Counted from the first letter of the stretch, positions 16,559 through 26,900 are shown. The stretch is DNA of 64,000 bases from Aquabacterium sp. CECT 9606 (GCF_918741295.1 NZ_CAKKNB010000002.1:434001-498000), one strand, 5' to 3'. Notes: a model not told the origin generated them from the sequence alone. Program-made: numbers and translations.

Positions 16559-18447
16559 CACACTGCCCAGCAGGCGCAGCCCAGCGCGCCCCAGAAACCT
16601 TTGAGGTCGGCGATGGGCAGCTGCCGGCTCCAGGCGGTGGCGTGGTCGTGGCCATGCACGCCGCAACGGGCATCGCAGGCGCAGGCCGCGGCGGCCTGGC
16701 GCTTGAGCGTGGCTTGCAAAGGCGCGCCTTCGTCACCCCAGCCGGCATAGCCGCCAAAGGTGCGCACGGGCGACCAATCGGGCATGGCGGGCGGTGGCGC
16801 GGCATCGTCGTGGGCCTTGAAGGGGCCGGCGCCGTAAACCACTTGGCCGTCCACCATCGTCAGCACCGAGGTGGTGTCGGCGATGTCGGATTCCGGGCAG
16901 GCGAAGAAGTCGCGGTCGGGCACGACCAGGTCGGCCAGTTGGCCCACTTCGATGCGGCCTTTTTTGCTCACCTCGTTGGAGAACCAGGTGACGTTCTCGG
17001 TCCACATGCGCAGGGCCGTTTCGCGGTCCAGGCAATTGCGCTGCGGGTAAAGCTGCAGGCCGCCCACAGTCTTGCCGGTGATCAGCCAGGCCAGCGACAC
17101 CCAGGGGTTGTACGAGGCCACGCGGGTGGCGTCGGTGCCGGCCGAGACCTTGACGCCTTTCTCCAGCATGCGCGCCACAGGCGGCGTGGCTTGGGCGGCG
17201 CCCATGCCATAGCGTTCGACGAAGTACTCGCCCTGGTAGGCCATGCGGTGTTGCACCGCGATGCCGCCACCGAGGGCCGCGATGCGGTCGATGGAGTGTT
17301 CGGAGATGGTCTCGCAATGGTCGAAGAACCAGTTCAGGCCTTGCAAGGGGATGGTCTGGTTCACGCGCTCGAACACGTCCAGCGCGCGGCTGATGGTCTC
17401 GTCGTAAGTGGCGTGCATGCGCCAGGGCCAGCGGTTCTGCGCCAGCAGGCTGACCACCCCTTCAAGCTCGCCTTCCATCTCGGGCGCCATGTCGGGTCGG
17501 GGTTGGCGGAAGTCTTCAAAGTCAGCAGCCGAGAACACCAGCATCTCGCCCGCGCCGTTGTGCCGGAAGTAGTCGTCGCCTTGCTTGTATTGCGAGGTGG
17601 CCGTCCAGTTCAGGAAGTCATCTTTCTCTTGCTTGGGCTTTTGTGTGAAGAGGTTGTAGGCCAGGCGGATGGTCAGCTGCTTGGCATCGGCCAGCTTCTG
17701 GATCACCTCGTAGTCTTGCGGGTAGTTCTGAAAACCACCGCCGGCATCGATGGCGCCGGTGACGCCCAGGCGGTTGAGCTCGCGCATGAAGTGGCGCGTG
17801 GAGTTGAGCTGGTATTCCAGCGGCAGCTTGGGGCCCTTGGCCAGGGTGGCGTACAGGATGGCGGCATTGGGTTTGGCCAGCAGCAGGCCGGTGGGGTTGC
17901 CGGCCGAATCGCGCAGGATCTCGCCGCCCGGTGGCGCTTGGGTGGTCTTGTCGTAACCCACGGCGCGCAAGGCGGCGCCGTTGAGCAGTGCGCGGTCGTA
18001 CAGGTGCAGGATGAACACCGGCGTGTCGGGTGCGACAGCGTTGAGCTCGTCGATGGTGGGCAGGCGCTTCTCGGCGAACTGGTGTTCGGTGAAGCCGCCC
18101 ACCACGCGCACCCATTGCGGCGGGGGCGTGATGGCCACCTGGCGCTTGAGCATGCCCATCGCATCAGACAGGCTGCGCACGCCATCCCAGCGCAGCTCCA
18201 GGTTGAAGTTCAGGCCGCCACGGATGATGTGCAGGTGGTTGTCGATCAGGCCGGGCAGCACGCGCTGGCCCTGCAGATCGATCACCTTGGTGGCGGGGCC
18301 GGCCAGGGGCAGCACCTCATGATCTGGGCCGACGTGCGTGAAGCGGCCACCCTGGATGGCCACCGCGCTGGCACTGGGATTGGCGCGGTCCAGCGTGGTG
18401 AAGCGGCCGTGGTGCAGGATCAGGTCAGGGGCAGTGCTGCTGCGCAT
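16558..18447 (-). CDS. amidohydrolase family protein (YtcJ-like)
   Basis: 629 residues. 'QGQRVLPGLIDNHLHIIRG' gives the metal-binding H71-x-H73. 'FFDHCETISEHSIDRIAALGGGIAVQHRMAYQ', 'VSAGTDATRVASYNPWVSLAWLITG' and 'GQLADLVVPDRDFF' are typical of metal-dependent amidohydrolases of the YtcJ/amidohydrolase-3 group. The extreme C-terminus is unusual: a Cys/His-rich stretch 'CACDARCGVHGHDHA' followed by a hydrophobic tail. It would hydrolyse an exogenous amide or cyclic compound; no substrate can be named. It starts 6 bases downstream of the stop of the isochorismatase gene. Confidence 0.85.
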   Translation of the reverse strand: MRSSTAPDLILHHGRFTTLDRANPSASAVAIQGGRFTHVGPDHEVLPLAGPATKVIDLQGQRVLPGLIDNHLHIIRGGLNFNLELRWDGVRSLSDAMGMLKRQVAITPPPQWVRVVGGFTEHQFAEKRLPTIDELNAVAPDTPVFILHLYDRALLNGAALRAVGYDKTTQAPPGGEILRDSAGNPTGLLLAKPNAAILYATLAKGPKLPLEYQLNSTRHFMRELNRLGVTGAIDAGGGFQNYPQDYEVIQKLADAKQLTIRLAYNLFTQKPKQEKDDFLNWTATSQYKQGDDYFRHNGAGEMLVFSAADFEDFRQPRPDMAPEMEGELEGVVSLLAQNRWPWRMHATYDETISRALDVFERVNQTIPLQGLNWFFDHCETISEHSIDRIAALGGGIAVQHRMAYQGEYFVERYGMGAAQATPPVARMLEKGVKVSAGTDATRVASYNPWVSLAWLITGKTVGGLQLYPQRNCLDRETALRMWTENVTWFSNEVSKKGRIEVGQLADLVVPDRDFFACPESDIADTTSVLTMVDGQVVYGAGPFKAHDDAAPPPAMPDWSPVRTFGGYAGWGDEGAPLQATLKRQAAAACACDARCGVHGHDHATAWSRQLPIADLKGFWGALGCACWAV

Positions 18448-18452
18448 GGTGT

Positions 18453-19106
18453 TCAGCCTTCGTGTGCGCCAAACATGGTCTTGGCGTAGGTGATGCCCAA
18501 ACCGTAGGCGCCGCCAAACTGTTTGGCGATGCCGGTGGTGAGCTCGTAGGTGTCGCCGCGGGCCCAGTCGCGCTGCAGCTCCAGCAAGTATTGCACCGAG
18601 GTGATGGGGCGCACACCGGCCTGGATCATGCGCTGCATGGCGCGTTCATGGGCTTCATCCGAGACATCGCCGCAGGCATCGGCGATCACGTAGACCTCGT
18701 AGCCTTGGTCCAGCGCCGACAACGTGGGGCCGACGATGCAGACCGATGTCCACAGACCGGCGAACACCAGGCGGTCTTTGCCGATGGCGTTGACCTGCTT
18801 GATCACGTTGGCGTCTTCCCAGGTGTTCATGGAGGTGCGGTCAAGCAGGGCCTGGCCCGGGAAGGCCGAGGTGACCTCATCGAACATGGGGCCCGAGAAG
18901 CTTTTCTCGGCCACGGTGGTCAGGATGGTGGGCACTTTGAAGCCAGCGGCGGCCCGCGAGACCAGGGCGGCGTTGTTGCGCAGGCTCACCGCGTCGATCG
19001 AGTGCGTGGCGAAGGCCATCTGCGACTGGAAGTCGATCAGGATCAGCGCGTGATCGTTGGGGGTGAGCAGCTTGGCGCCGGGCGTGGGGGTGGCGGTGAT
19101 GGGCAT
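18453..19106 (-). CDS. isochorismatase-like hydrolase (YcaC-type)
   Basis: 217 residues. 'ALILIDFQSQMAF' contributes the catalytic Asp, and 'FAGLWTSVCIVGPTLSALDQGYEVYVIADACGDVS' carries the nucleophilic Cys of cysteine hydrolases. The family hydrolyses amides or vinyl ethers of small metabolites. ATG 19106 is chosen over the upstream ATG 19127 because AAGGAAA lies 8 bases before it and the N-terminus fits. It lies between pirin and amidohydrolase in the operon. Confidence 0.85.
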   Translation of the reverse strand: MPITATPTPGAKLLTPNDHALILIDFQSQMAFATHSIDAVSLRNNAALVSRAAAGFKVPTILTTVAEKSFSGPMFDEVTSAFPGQALLDRTSMNTWEDANVIKQVNAIGKDRLVFAGLWTSVCIVGPTLSALDQGYEVYVIADACGDVSDEAHERAMQRMIQAGVRPITSVQYLLELQRDWARGDTYELTTGIAKQFGGAYGLGITYAKTMFGAHEG

Positions 19107-19123
19107 GGTGGTTTCCTTGAAGT

Positions 19124-19843
19124 TCACAGGGTTGGCAACTCTTGGGGGCGCAGGTCGAAGACGAGCACCTCGGCCTGTTGGCCGCCTGACAAGCTCAGCA
19201 CCTGCTCGCGGCGCAGCTTCACGCCGTCGCCTTCGTTCAGGCGCTGGCCATTGAGCTCGACGCTGCCGCGCGCCACGTGCACATAGGCATGGCGGTCGGG
19301 GCCCAGCTCCAGGGTGGCTTGCTCTGCGCCGTCGAACAGGCCTGCGTACACGCGGGCATCCTGGCGGATGGTGAGCGAGCCCTCGGCGCCATCGGGCGAG
19401 ATGATCAACTGCAGGCGGCCCCGCTTGTCGGCGGCGCTGAAGCCCTTCTCCTGGTAGTTGGGTTGAACGCCCGTGACGTTGGGCACGATCCAGATCTGCA
19501 GGAAGTGCACGGGCTCGGTGGCCGAGTGGTTGAACTCGCTGTGGCGCACGCCGGTGCCTGCGCTCATCAACTGCACGTCACCGGGGTGGATGACCGACCC
19601 AGTGCCCAGCGAATCCTTGTGCTCAAGCGCGCCTTCCAGCACGTAGGAGAAGATCTCCATGTTGCTGTGGCCGTGGGTGCCAAAACCTTGCGCGGGCTGC
19701 ACGCGGTCGTCGTTGATGACCAGCAGGTCCGAAAACCCCTGGTGCTGTGGGTCGCGGTAGCTGCCGAACGAGAAGGTGTGGTGCGAGTTGAGCCAGCCGT
19801 GGTTGGCGGCGCCGCGGTCGGTGGATTTGCGAAGTTCTTGCAT
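19124..19843 (-). CDS. pirin family protein
   Basis: 239 residues. Bicupin: N-terminal cupin with 'FGTHGHSNMEIFSYVLEGALEHKDSLG' holding the metal-binding histidines and Glu, then 'HSEFNHS', and a C-terminal cupin half. Pirins of this type (YhhW) can act as quercetinases or redox-sensing proteins. ATG 19843 starts the standard M-Q-E-L-R-K-S, with AGGAG 8 bases upstream. It is the first gene of the minus-strand operon that is divergent from the LysR gene, so it is likely the promoter-proximal target. Confidence 0.85.
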   Translation of the reverse strand: MQELRKSTDRGAANHGWLNSHHTFSFGSYRDPQHQGFSDLLVINDDRVQPAQGFGTHGHSNMEIFSYVLEGALEHKDSLGTGSVIHPGDVQLMSAGTGVRHSEFNHSATEPVHFLQIWIVPNVTGVQPNYQEKGFSAADKRGRLQLIISPDGAEGSLTIRQDARVYAGLFDGAEQATLELGPDRHAYVHVARGSVELNGQRLNEGDGVKLRREQVLSLSGGQQAEVLVFDLRPQELPTL

Positions 19844-19998
19844 GGTGGGCTCCTGGTTGGTGCGTCTTTCGACGGCATTCATGATCGTCTTCCTGGCCTG
19901 ATGCACCCCGGCCGCTGTGCTTTTCATGGGGTGTGTCGTTGGCATGGATCCAGTGTCTGCGTTCTCAATGCCTGCCAGCTTGAAACTTTCGCGCCTCT

Positions 19999-20019
19999 AT
20001 GATCGATAATTTCGATCAT
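19999..20019. promoter_or_regulatory. perfect palindrome overlapping the LysR start codon
   Basis: ATGATCGA (19999-20006), 5-base spacer TAATT, TCGATCAT (20012-20019). Both arms match exactly, and the right arm contains the first bases of the LysR ATG (20018). It lies in the divergent gap between the pirin operon and the LysR gene, as expected for an autoregulated LysR operator. Binding is inferred. Confidence 0.55.
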
Positions 20020-20920
20020 GCTGAAAATCACCCTGGAAGCCATCGAGGTTGTGGATGCCATTGCGCGCCACGGCTCATTCGCCGCCGCGGCCGAGCGCCT
20101 GCACAAGGTGCCCTCCACCATTTCCTACGCGGTCAGCAAGCTGGAAGAGCACCTGGGCCTCGCCTTGTTCGTGCGCAACGGCCCCCGCGTGAGCCTGACC
20201 CCGGCGGGCCAGGAGATGCTCAAGGAGGGGCGGTGGTTGCTCAGCGCGGCCGCAGACCTGGAATCGCGCCTGCGCCAGATCGCCACCGGCTTCGAGACCG
20301 AGGTGCGCCTGGTGCACGATTCGCTGATCCCCACCAGCGCCCTGGCCGACGACATCTGCGCGTTTGAAGACCTGCAGTGCGGCACGCGCCTGCGCATCGC
20401 CTGCGAGACCTTGACGGGCACCTGGGAGGCCTTGCGCGATGGCCGTGCCGATGTGATCGTGGCGGCGGGGGATGGGCCGGCGGGCGGTGGCTACAAGGCG
20501 GTCAGCGTGGGGTCGCTGGCCTTTGGTTTTTGCGTGGCGCCGACCCACCCGTTGGCTTTGCTGAAGCGGCCCGTGACACGAGACGACTTGCTGCTGCACA
20601 CCGCCATCGTGGTGGGTGACAGCGCACGTTCGCTGTCAGAGCGCACCGTGGGCTTGCTGATGGGCCAAAAGCGCATCACGGTGCCTTCAATGGCGGCCAA
20701 GATCGCCTACCAGGTGGCGGGCATCGGGCATGGCTTCTTGCCTTTGGCGTGCGTGCAGGCGGAATTGGCGCGTGGCACCTTGGTGCAGCTGCCCTGCGAT
20801 GAGCCCCGGCCGGACGAGACCTTCTGGCTCGCCTGGAAGCCGGGCCGCATGGGCGAGGCCTTGAAGTGGTGGGTCACGCGCCTGGAGCGGCCTTTGGTGC
20901 CGAACATCCTGCCCAAGTGA
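20018..20920 (+). CDS. LysR-family regulator of the pirin operon
   Basis: 300 residues. N-terminal winged HTH with 'IEVVDAIARHGSFAAAAERLHKVPSTISYAVSKLEEHLGLALFVRNGPRVSLTPAGQEML'. The effector domain starts at about 90 ('EVRLVHDSL') and contains 'LRDGRADVIVAAGDG'. The gene is divergent from the pirin-isochorismatase-amidohydrolase-DoxX-MFS operon, so it probably regulates that operon. The inducer is unknown. Confidence 0.9.
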   Translation: MLKITLEAIEVVDAIARHGSFAAAAERLHKVPSTISYAVSKLEEHLGLALFVRNGPRVSLTPAGQEMLKEGRWLLSAAADLESRLRQIATGFETEVRLVHDSLIPTSALADDICAFEDLQCGTRLRIACETLTGTWEALRDGRADVIVAAGDGPAGGGYKAVSVGSLAFGFCVAPTHPLALLKRPVTRDDLLLHTAIVVGDSARSLSERTVGLLMGQKRITVPSMAAKIAYQVAGIGHGFLPLACVQAELARGTLVQLPCDEPRPDETFWLAWKPGRMGEALKWWVTRLERPLVPNILPK

Positions 20921-20940
20921 GGTCGATCGGATCGCCTTCC

Positions 20941-20954
20941 TTGACCGTGGTCAA
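20941..20954 (+). promoter_or_regulatory. FNR/ANR-type box upstream of cbpA
   Basis: TTGACCGTGGTCAA, a symmetric TTGAC-N4-GTCAA site 60 bases before the cbpA start codon. The FNR consensus is TTGAT-N4-ATCAA and the ANR/DNR variants tolerate C and G at the fifth positions. A promoter centred about 41 bases downstream is compatible with class II activation. No FNR gene with the needed cysteines is in the window. Confidence 0.55.
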
Positions 20955-21013
20955 GCGATGGTTATCCGCCTGGGTCTACTGTGCAAGTTCAACAGGCATC
21001 GCTGGAACGACCC

Positions 21014-21937
21014 ATGGAGTTCAAGGACTATTACGCCACGCTTGGCCTGCAGAGCACCGCGACCCAGGATGAGATCAAGCGCGCCTACCGCAAGCTGGCG
21101 CGCAAGTTCCACCCGGATGTCAGCAAAGAGGCCGATGCCGAGGCGCGTTTCAAGGAGCTCGCCGAAGCCTATGAGGCCTTGAACGACCCCGAGCGACGCG
21201 CGGCCTACGATGAGGCACGCGCTCGTCCGCAACGGGCCCCGATGCCTGATTTCGGTGGAGGTGACCACGGCTTTGATCCGAGCGAGGGCATGAACCACAG
21301 TGATTTTTTCGAATCGCTGTTTGGCAAGTCGGTCCGTGGCGCGTCTTTCCAGCGCAGAGCGCGCGCCACCCCGCAGGACCACCATGCCAGGATCCTGATC
21401 GACCTGGAGGATGCCTACCATGGCGCACGCCGCAACATCTCCCTGCGCGTGCCGGTGGTGGATGCGCAAGGCCAGGTCACCCTGCAGGCGCGGCAGCTGG
21501 AGGTCAACATCCCCAAGGGCGTGCGCGAGGGGCAGCATCTGCGCTTGGCAGGCCAGGGCCTGGCGGGTGAGCCGGGCGGCCCGGCCGGGGACTTGTACCT
21601 GGAGGTGGGCTTCAAGCCCCATGCGCATTACCGGGTCGATGGCCGGGACTTGTACCTGGACCTGCCCATCGCGCCCTGGGAGGCGGCCCTGGGCGCCACG
21701 GCGACCGTGCCCACGCCAGGTGGCCCGGTGCAACTGACCGTGCCAGCGGGTTCGTCATCGGGTCGCAAGCTCAGGCTCAAGGGACGCGGCCTGCCGGGGG
21801 ACCCGCCGGGCAACCTCTACGCGGTCGTGGGCATCACGGTGCCGCCTGCGGACACCCCAGCGTCCACCCAGGCCTATGAGGCCCTGGCCCGCACCTTTCC
21901 CCACTTCAACCCACGCAGTGTTCTGAAGGCTGGATGA
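21014..21937 (+). CDS. cbpA: DnaJ-type co-chaperone CbpA
   Basis: 307 residues. J domain (1-70): 'KDYYATLGLQSTATQDEIKRAYRKLARKFHPDVS' with the H-P-D motif that stimulates DnaK. A Gly/Pro-rich linker (about 80-105) follows, then two C-terminal substrate-binding domains without the zinc-finger of DnaJ. CbpA pairs with DnaK in stationary phase and stress. The CbpM gene overlaps its stop codon. ATG 21014 starts the J domain exactly; an earlier ATG at 20981 adds 11 unlikely residues. The FNR-type box upstream suggests oxygen control. Confidence 0.9.
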   Translation: MEFKDYYATLGLQSTATQDEIKRAYRKLARKFHPDVSKEADAEARFKELAEAYEALNDPERRAAYDEARARPQRAPMPDFGGGDHGFDPSEGMNHSDFFESLFGKSVRGASFQRRARATPQDHHARILIDLEDAYHGARRNISLRVPVVDAQGQVTLQARQLEVNIPKGVREGQHLRLAGQGLAGEPGGPAGDLYLEVGFKPHAHYRVDGRDLYLDLPIAPWEAALGATATVPTPGGPVQLTVPAGSSSGRKLRLKGRGLPGDPPGNLYAVVGITVPPADTPASTQAYEALARTFPHFNPRSVLKAG

Positions 21938-22272
21938 TGATGACGAGCAGCAGCAACCCCATCCCCGTGGTCACCGGTGTCATCGTGGAAGAGGACATCC
22001 ACTTCACGCTGGAGGACTTGAGCCGAGCATGCGGAGCCGACCATGCTCAGCTGATCTTGCTGGTCGAAGAGGGCGTGTTGGAACCAGGCGGCAGTGGGCC
22101 GCAAGACTGGTTGTTCAGCGGCGCGTCCCTGCGACGCGCGCGCGCGGCACTGCGCATGAGCCGTGACCTGCAGTTGGGCGTGGAGGGCACGGCCCTGGTG
22201 TTGGACCTGTTGGACCAGATCGAAGATCTGCGCGCTCAGTTGCGCCGGCTGGGGGCTCAGAAGAACCTGTGA
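21934..22272 (+). CDS. cbpM: chaperone modulator CbpM
   Basis: 112 residues. MerR-like helical N-terminus with 'FTLEDLSRACGADHAQLILLVEEGVLEPGG' and a coiled C-terminal helix 'LDLLDQIEDLRAQLRRL'. CbpM binds the J domain of CbpA and inhibits it. It overlaps the cbpA stop by 4 bases. Its 3' end overlaps the convergent TpsB gene by 16 bases. Confidence 0.85.
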   Translation: MMMTSSSNPIPVVTGVIVEEDIHFTLEDLSRACGADHAQLILLVEEGVLEPGGSGPQDWLFSGASLRRARAALRMSRDLQLGVEGTALVLDLLDQIEDLRAQLRRLGAQKNL

Positions 22273-23909
22273 CTGACGGTCAGCCAGGCGGTCGGGTTGC
22301 GCTGCGAGGTGTCGGACTGGGCATTGCCCCCTTGTGCACGCCAGGCGGCCGATGCATCGACGCGCCAGGCGCCCTGCTGGAAGCGCAGGCCCACGCCGTG
22401 GCCTGAGATGTGCCGTTCGTTGTTCCCCACCGTCCAGGGGCGCGCGTTCTGGGTCACCGAGCCGGCGTCATGGAAGACATAAGGGCCCCAAGCCCCGGCC
22501 GTGTAGCGCAACTCCAGCTGCCCTATCCACCCGCGGTTGCCATAACCTTCGCCGACGGGGTAGGCGCGCACGCCGCTGGGCCCGCCCAGACCAAAGCCTT
22601 CTGAGGAATCCAGGTTGCCGCGGGTCCATTGGGCGGACACGCGCGCGAACAGGCTCAAGCGTTTGGGCAAGGCTTGAAAACGCGCCAGATCGAGGTTGGC
22701 TTTGTCAAAGCGGCCATGCTGGCGGGCCGTGCTGGCATCGGCGATTCGCAGTGGGCCGGCCAGGCGCAACTGGCCTGGCGTCCAGCTCAGTGAGCCTTGC
22801 GTGATGCCGCCACCAACCAGGCCGTCGCGCCAGTCGAAGTCAAGCGCCATGGGCAAGCTCTGGCTGGACTTGTCGCTGCGCGTGCTGGTGGCCTCTTGCT
22901 GGTCGGCCAGTGTCTTGTACTGGTAGGTGGCGCTCACCGAGAGGTTGGCGCCTTGTGATCGCAACCAGGGGTAGCTCAGCCCCAGGGAGCTGACATCGGC
23001 CGTGCCATGGGCGCGCAGGGCTGAGAACTCCTGCCCCAGTTCATAGGTGGTGTGGGCGTGGCCCCACTGCCCGCGCAGGCCCGAGGCCCCCAAAGGCAGG
23101 CTGTAGCCCAGCTGGCCGAACCAAAGGCCTTGCGTCGTGACGAGGCTGCGCAAAATGGCTTGGTCGCCCAGGAGGAATGGGCTGTTGATGTCCAGGTCCA
23201 AGCGCGCGCGGGTCTGGCCCGTGTAGCGGTTGCCATGGTTGTCCAGGCCCAGTTCGGCGTTGTAGCGCTGGCCCCGTTGAATGGCCACGTCCAGGTCACC
23301 GGTGCCCAGCGTCTGGCCAGGGCGCAAGGTGGGGCTGGCCACGATGCCGGGCTGGTCATTCAGGATCAAGCTGGCGCGCTCGAGGGGAGCATTTTCGATC
23401 AAGGCGCCTGGTTTGAGCGGGGCCAGGAAGGCTTGCGCCTGGGCGGTCAGCCTGGCGTCGTCGCCCAGGGCCCGGACCTGGCCGTAACGGCCTTCCACCA
23501 CGTCGATGCGCAGGGTTCCATCGTTCAGCGCCTGGGGCGGCAAAAAGGCCCGCGCGAAGGGATGACCGTGGCGACGGTAATGCTGGGTCACCGCCTCGAC
23601 CAAGGCCCGCAACTGGGCCATGTCGAAGGGCTTGCCGGCCACATCACCCACCACCGCTTGCAGCGCGGCGTCGGTGAACACGGTGTTGCCCGAGAAGCGC
23701 ACCGCCTGCAGCGTGACCTGCATGCCGCCTGGCAGGGTGGGCGCGGCGGCGGGCACATGGATGTCGACTCCGCGCGCTGGCTTGGGCGAAGGCGCGGTGG
23801 GCTGAAGCTGCTGCTGCAGCGTCTGCCCGGCGTCGGGGGCCTGCTGGGCCAAGGCGGGCAGTGCCGCGGCACACAGGGCTGTCAGGAGCAGGGGTGCGCG
23901 CTTCATCAC
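22257..23909 (-). CDS. TpsB-type outer-membrane transporter (ShlB/FhaC/HecB family)
   Basis: 550 residues with signal peptide (1-21). Two POTRA domains (about 60-205: 'VRFSGNTVFTDAALQAVVGDVAGKPF', 'GALIENAPLERASLILNDQPGI') precede a C-terminal 16-stranded beta-barrel. The barrel ends in 'AWLTVSHRFF' with the typical terminal Phe. It would translocate its TpsA partner across the outer membrane. It is downstream of tpsA with an ATGA overlap, and it converges on cbpM. Confidence 0.85.
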   Translation of the reverse strand: MMKRAPLLLTALCAAALPALAQQAPDAGQTLQQQLQPTAPSPKPARGVDIHVPAAAPTLPGGMQVTLQAVRFSGNTVFTDAALQAVVGDVAGKPFDMAQLRALVEAVTQHYRRHGHPFARAFLPPQALNDGTLRIDVVEGRYGQVRALGDDARLTAQAQAFLAPLKPGALIENAPLERASLILNDQPGIVASPTLRPGQTLGTGDLDVAIQRGQRYNAELGLDNHGNRYTGQTRARLDLDINSPFLLGDQAILRSLVTTQGLWFGQLGYSLPLGASGLRGQWGHAHTTYELGQEFSALRAHGTADVSSLGLSYPWLRSQGANLSVSATYQYKTLADQQEATSTRSDKSSQSLPMALDFDWRDGLVGGGITQGSLSWTPGQLRLAGPLRIADASTARQHGRFDKANLDLARFQALPKRLSLFARVSAQWTRGNLDSSEGFGLGGPSGVRAYPVGEGYGNRGWIGQLELRYTAGAWGPYVFHDAGSVTQNARPWTVGNNERHISGHGVGLRFQQGAWRVDASAAWRAQGGNAQSDTSQRNPTAWLTVSHRFF

Positions 23910-26900
23910 TGGCCTTCCTGGGCGTTGCCCTTGTCACCCGCCAAGGCTGCATCGGCCTGTGGCGGCAGCTTGATGCCCCCGGCGATGACGGCCAGTTTGG
24001 CGGGGCTGGGTGGGGCGGCACTGGTGAAGTTCATAGGAATGCTGGCGGTGGGGGTGCCGGGTGTGGTGACCTGCAGCACCGCGGCCTGGACGGTGGCCAC
24101 GGCGGCCTGTTGCTCGGGTGCCTGCATGAACAGGCGCTGCAGGATGGTCAGCGTGCCGTCGTGGGCCGTGATCAGGTAGTTGCCGTTGCTCAGGCTGGCT
24201 GCGCTGATGGCGTAGTTGCCTGCGTCTTCGCCAGGGGCGCGGCTCAAGCTGCCGCTGAGCACATCGCCATCCACCAAGGTGCCGGTGGTGATCTGGTAAG
24301 TCAAGGCGGGGTCGGCGCTGCCATAGGTCTTGCTTTGAGCGTCTGCCGTGACCGTGATGGGGCGCGGGTCGATGGTCACGGTGCCTGCCCCATAGCTGAT
24401 GAGGTAGCCTTGTTGCCCGGAGTACAGCCCACCCGGCGTGATGGTGTAGGTGCCGGCGTCGGTGGCGCCTTGGTAGGTACCGTCATACACCGGGGTGCCC
24501 AGCAGCTTGCTCATGTCGGCGATCGCCGAGTAGCTCAAACCAGGGCTGGCGCTGTAGGCGGCGCCATCGTAGGTCTTGGTGGCGTTGCCCGCGCTGACCG
24601 TCAAGGCCGTCATGAACGTGCGCAACAGGGGCGCAGTGTGCCCTTCGTACATCACCCAGGCGCTGGGGAAATCCCAGTTGGCATTGTTGAAGTAGGCCTG
24701 CTGCTTGATCTGGGCCGTGGTCAGCCCCACGCTGCCATCCGCACTGGTGCTTTGGCCCGAGGTGGTCACGTCCCAGAAGTTGTTGTTGGCCGCGCTGCTG
24801 TCGGCGAAGCCGGTCAGTCCGCCCACGAAAACACCTGGGCTGCTCACGGCGCCGGTCGAGTAGCTGCTGGTAATCGAACCACCAAAGTGGCCCACCAGGC
24901 CGCCGACTTGTTCGCCGGTCGAGGTCACTGAGCCGGTGGCGTAGGTGTTGATGATGATGCTGTTGCTGTAACCGGTGAGGCCGCCCACATAGCCGGCGCC
25001 GGACACCGCGCCCGTGGCGTAGCTGTTGAGGAGGTGGCCGTTGTTCTGCCCGGTCAGCCCACCCACCAGGATGCCGGTGCCGGTGGCATTGCCGGTGGCG
25101 TAGCTGTTGGAGACGATGTACTCGTTGATGCCGGCCAGGCCACCGATGTTGTTGTCGCCTGACACATGGCCGGTGGCGTGGCTGGCGTCGATCGTGCCGC
25201 GGTTCAGGCCCACCAGGCCACCCGCCTGGTTGCCGGTGGATACCACCGTGCCCGAAGCATGGCTGTCGCGGATCTCGCCATTGGTGTTGTAGCCTACCAG
25301 CCCGCCGACTGCTTCCGCGCCCGTGACGTTGCCCGAGGCATGGCTGGACAAGAGGTTGTAGGCGAAGTCGTTGTGGCCGACCAGGCCGCCCACGTACACG
25401 CCGGTGCCGCTCACATTGCCCATGGCGTGGTTGCGGAAGGAGTTGGTGCCGCCATTGGTCCACCCCATCAAGCCGCCCACCATGCTGTTGCCGCTCACCG
25501 TGTTGGAGGCGTGGCTGTCGTCCACCCGCGTGGTGTTGTTGGCGCCCACCAGGCCGCCCACCTGGTCATGGCCCGTCACTTGGCCGCCCGTGGCGTAGCT
25601 GTTGTGCACCAGGCCCACCACGGCTTCGCCCAACAGCGCGCCCACCTGGTCGTTGCCGCTCACCTGGGCATTGGTCACACCCACGTTGCGAACCACCGCC
25701 CCAACCGCCTTGCCGATGAGACCCTGGTTGTTGGATGAAGGGTTGTTGATGGTGAGTTGATCAATGGTGTGGCCCAGGCCATCCAACTGCCCGGCGAAGG
25801 CGTTGGTGCCGTCGCCCACGGGCGTGAAGCCCAGCCCGCCATTCCAGGCCGCGGTGGCGCTTGCATCGATGTCGCTGCCCAGCGCGTAGAAGCCGCTCAG
25901 GTCGCCCTGCATGCCTTGCAGGGCGCTGGCGGTGTTGATGACGGTGTAGGCGTTGCCATTGATGGTGAGCAAACCTGTGCCAGCGCGACCCACGAAATCC
26001 ACCCGGCCGGCAAAGCCATTGGCCTCGCCCGGTGCGAAGCCCACCTTCACGGCCCCGTTGCCGTCCCCACCATCGCCACCATTGGTGGTGCCGGTGTTCA
26101 GGCTCAGCGTGGAGGTGCCGCTGGCGGTCAACACCGCGTTCAGGTTGATGTCGCGCGCGGCGGTCAGGGTCAGGTCATGGGCCGACCAGCTCACCGCGTC
26201 GTTCACATGGATGTCGCCCTGGCCCGCGGTGCCGCCGCTGCTGCTCTCGATGACGATGTTGGTGCTGGCCAGAAAACTGGTCAGTTGCGCGCCGGTGATG
26301 TCGCCGCCGCTGGCCGCGATGGTGAAGTCTTGCGGGTCGATCAGCCAGGTGCCGGTGTGGCCGTGGCTGGCCAGGGTGCTGACCTGCAGATCAGGGGCCA
26401 AGGTGACATGGGCCGCGCTGGTTTCCACAAAGCCGCCATCGCCGCCCTGTGGGGCGCTGGCATCCAGCATGCCGCCCACAACGATGCGGTCGCTGTCCAT
26501 GCCGCCCATCAGGTAGATCTGGCCTGTCTCGCCGCTGGCCAGTGTTTGCGCCTCGGTCACACCGGTGTGGTTGATCACGGTGGCGGCCAGGTCGCCAGCG
26601 GCTTTGGCGGTGAGGTAGACCAGGCCGCCATGGGCCTGGATGGCCCCGCCCTGGGTGATCAAGGCATTGAGCGCGCCTTGCGTCACCTGGATTTTCACGG
26701 GCCCACCCAGGTCCAGCGTGACCCGGCTGCCGGCGCCCATCAGGACCTGGCCTTGGCGGGCCACCAAGCTGCCGGTGTTGGTGATCCTGGCGGCGATCAA
26801 GGCGATGGTGCCGCCCTGTGCCGTCGTGATGCGACCCTGGTTGACGATGGCATTGCTGCTGATGCCGGCAAACTGGTAGCGCCCCGCCATGAAGTCGGCC

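Noticed and set aside
24806..25723. Repeated DNA that could be read as a CRISPR-like array
   Set aside because: Units have no constant repeat with unique spacers. They translate to GLUG protein repeats in frame with tpsA.
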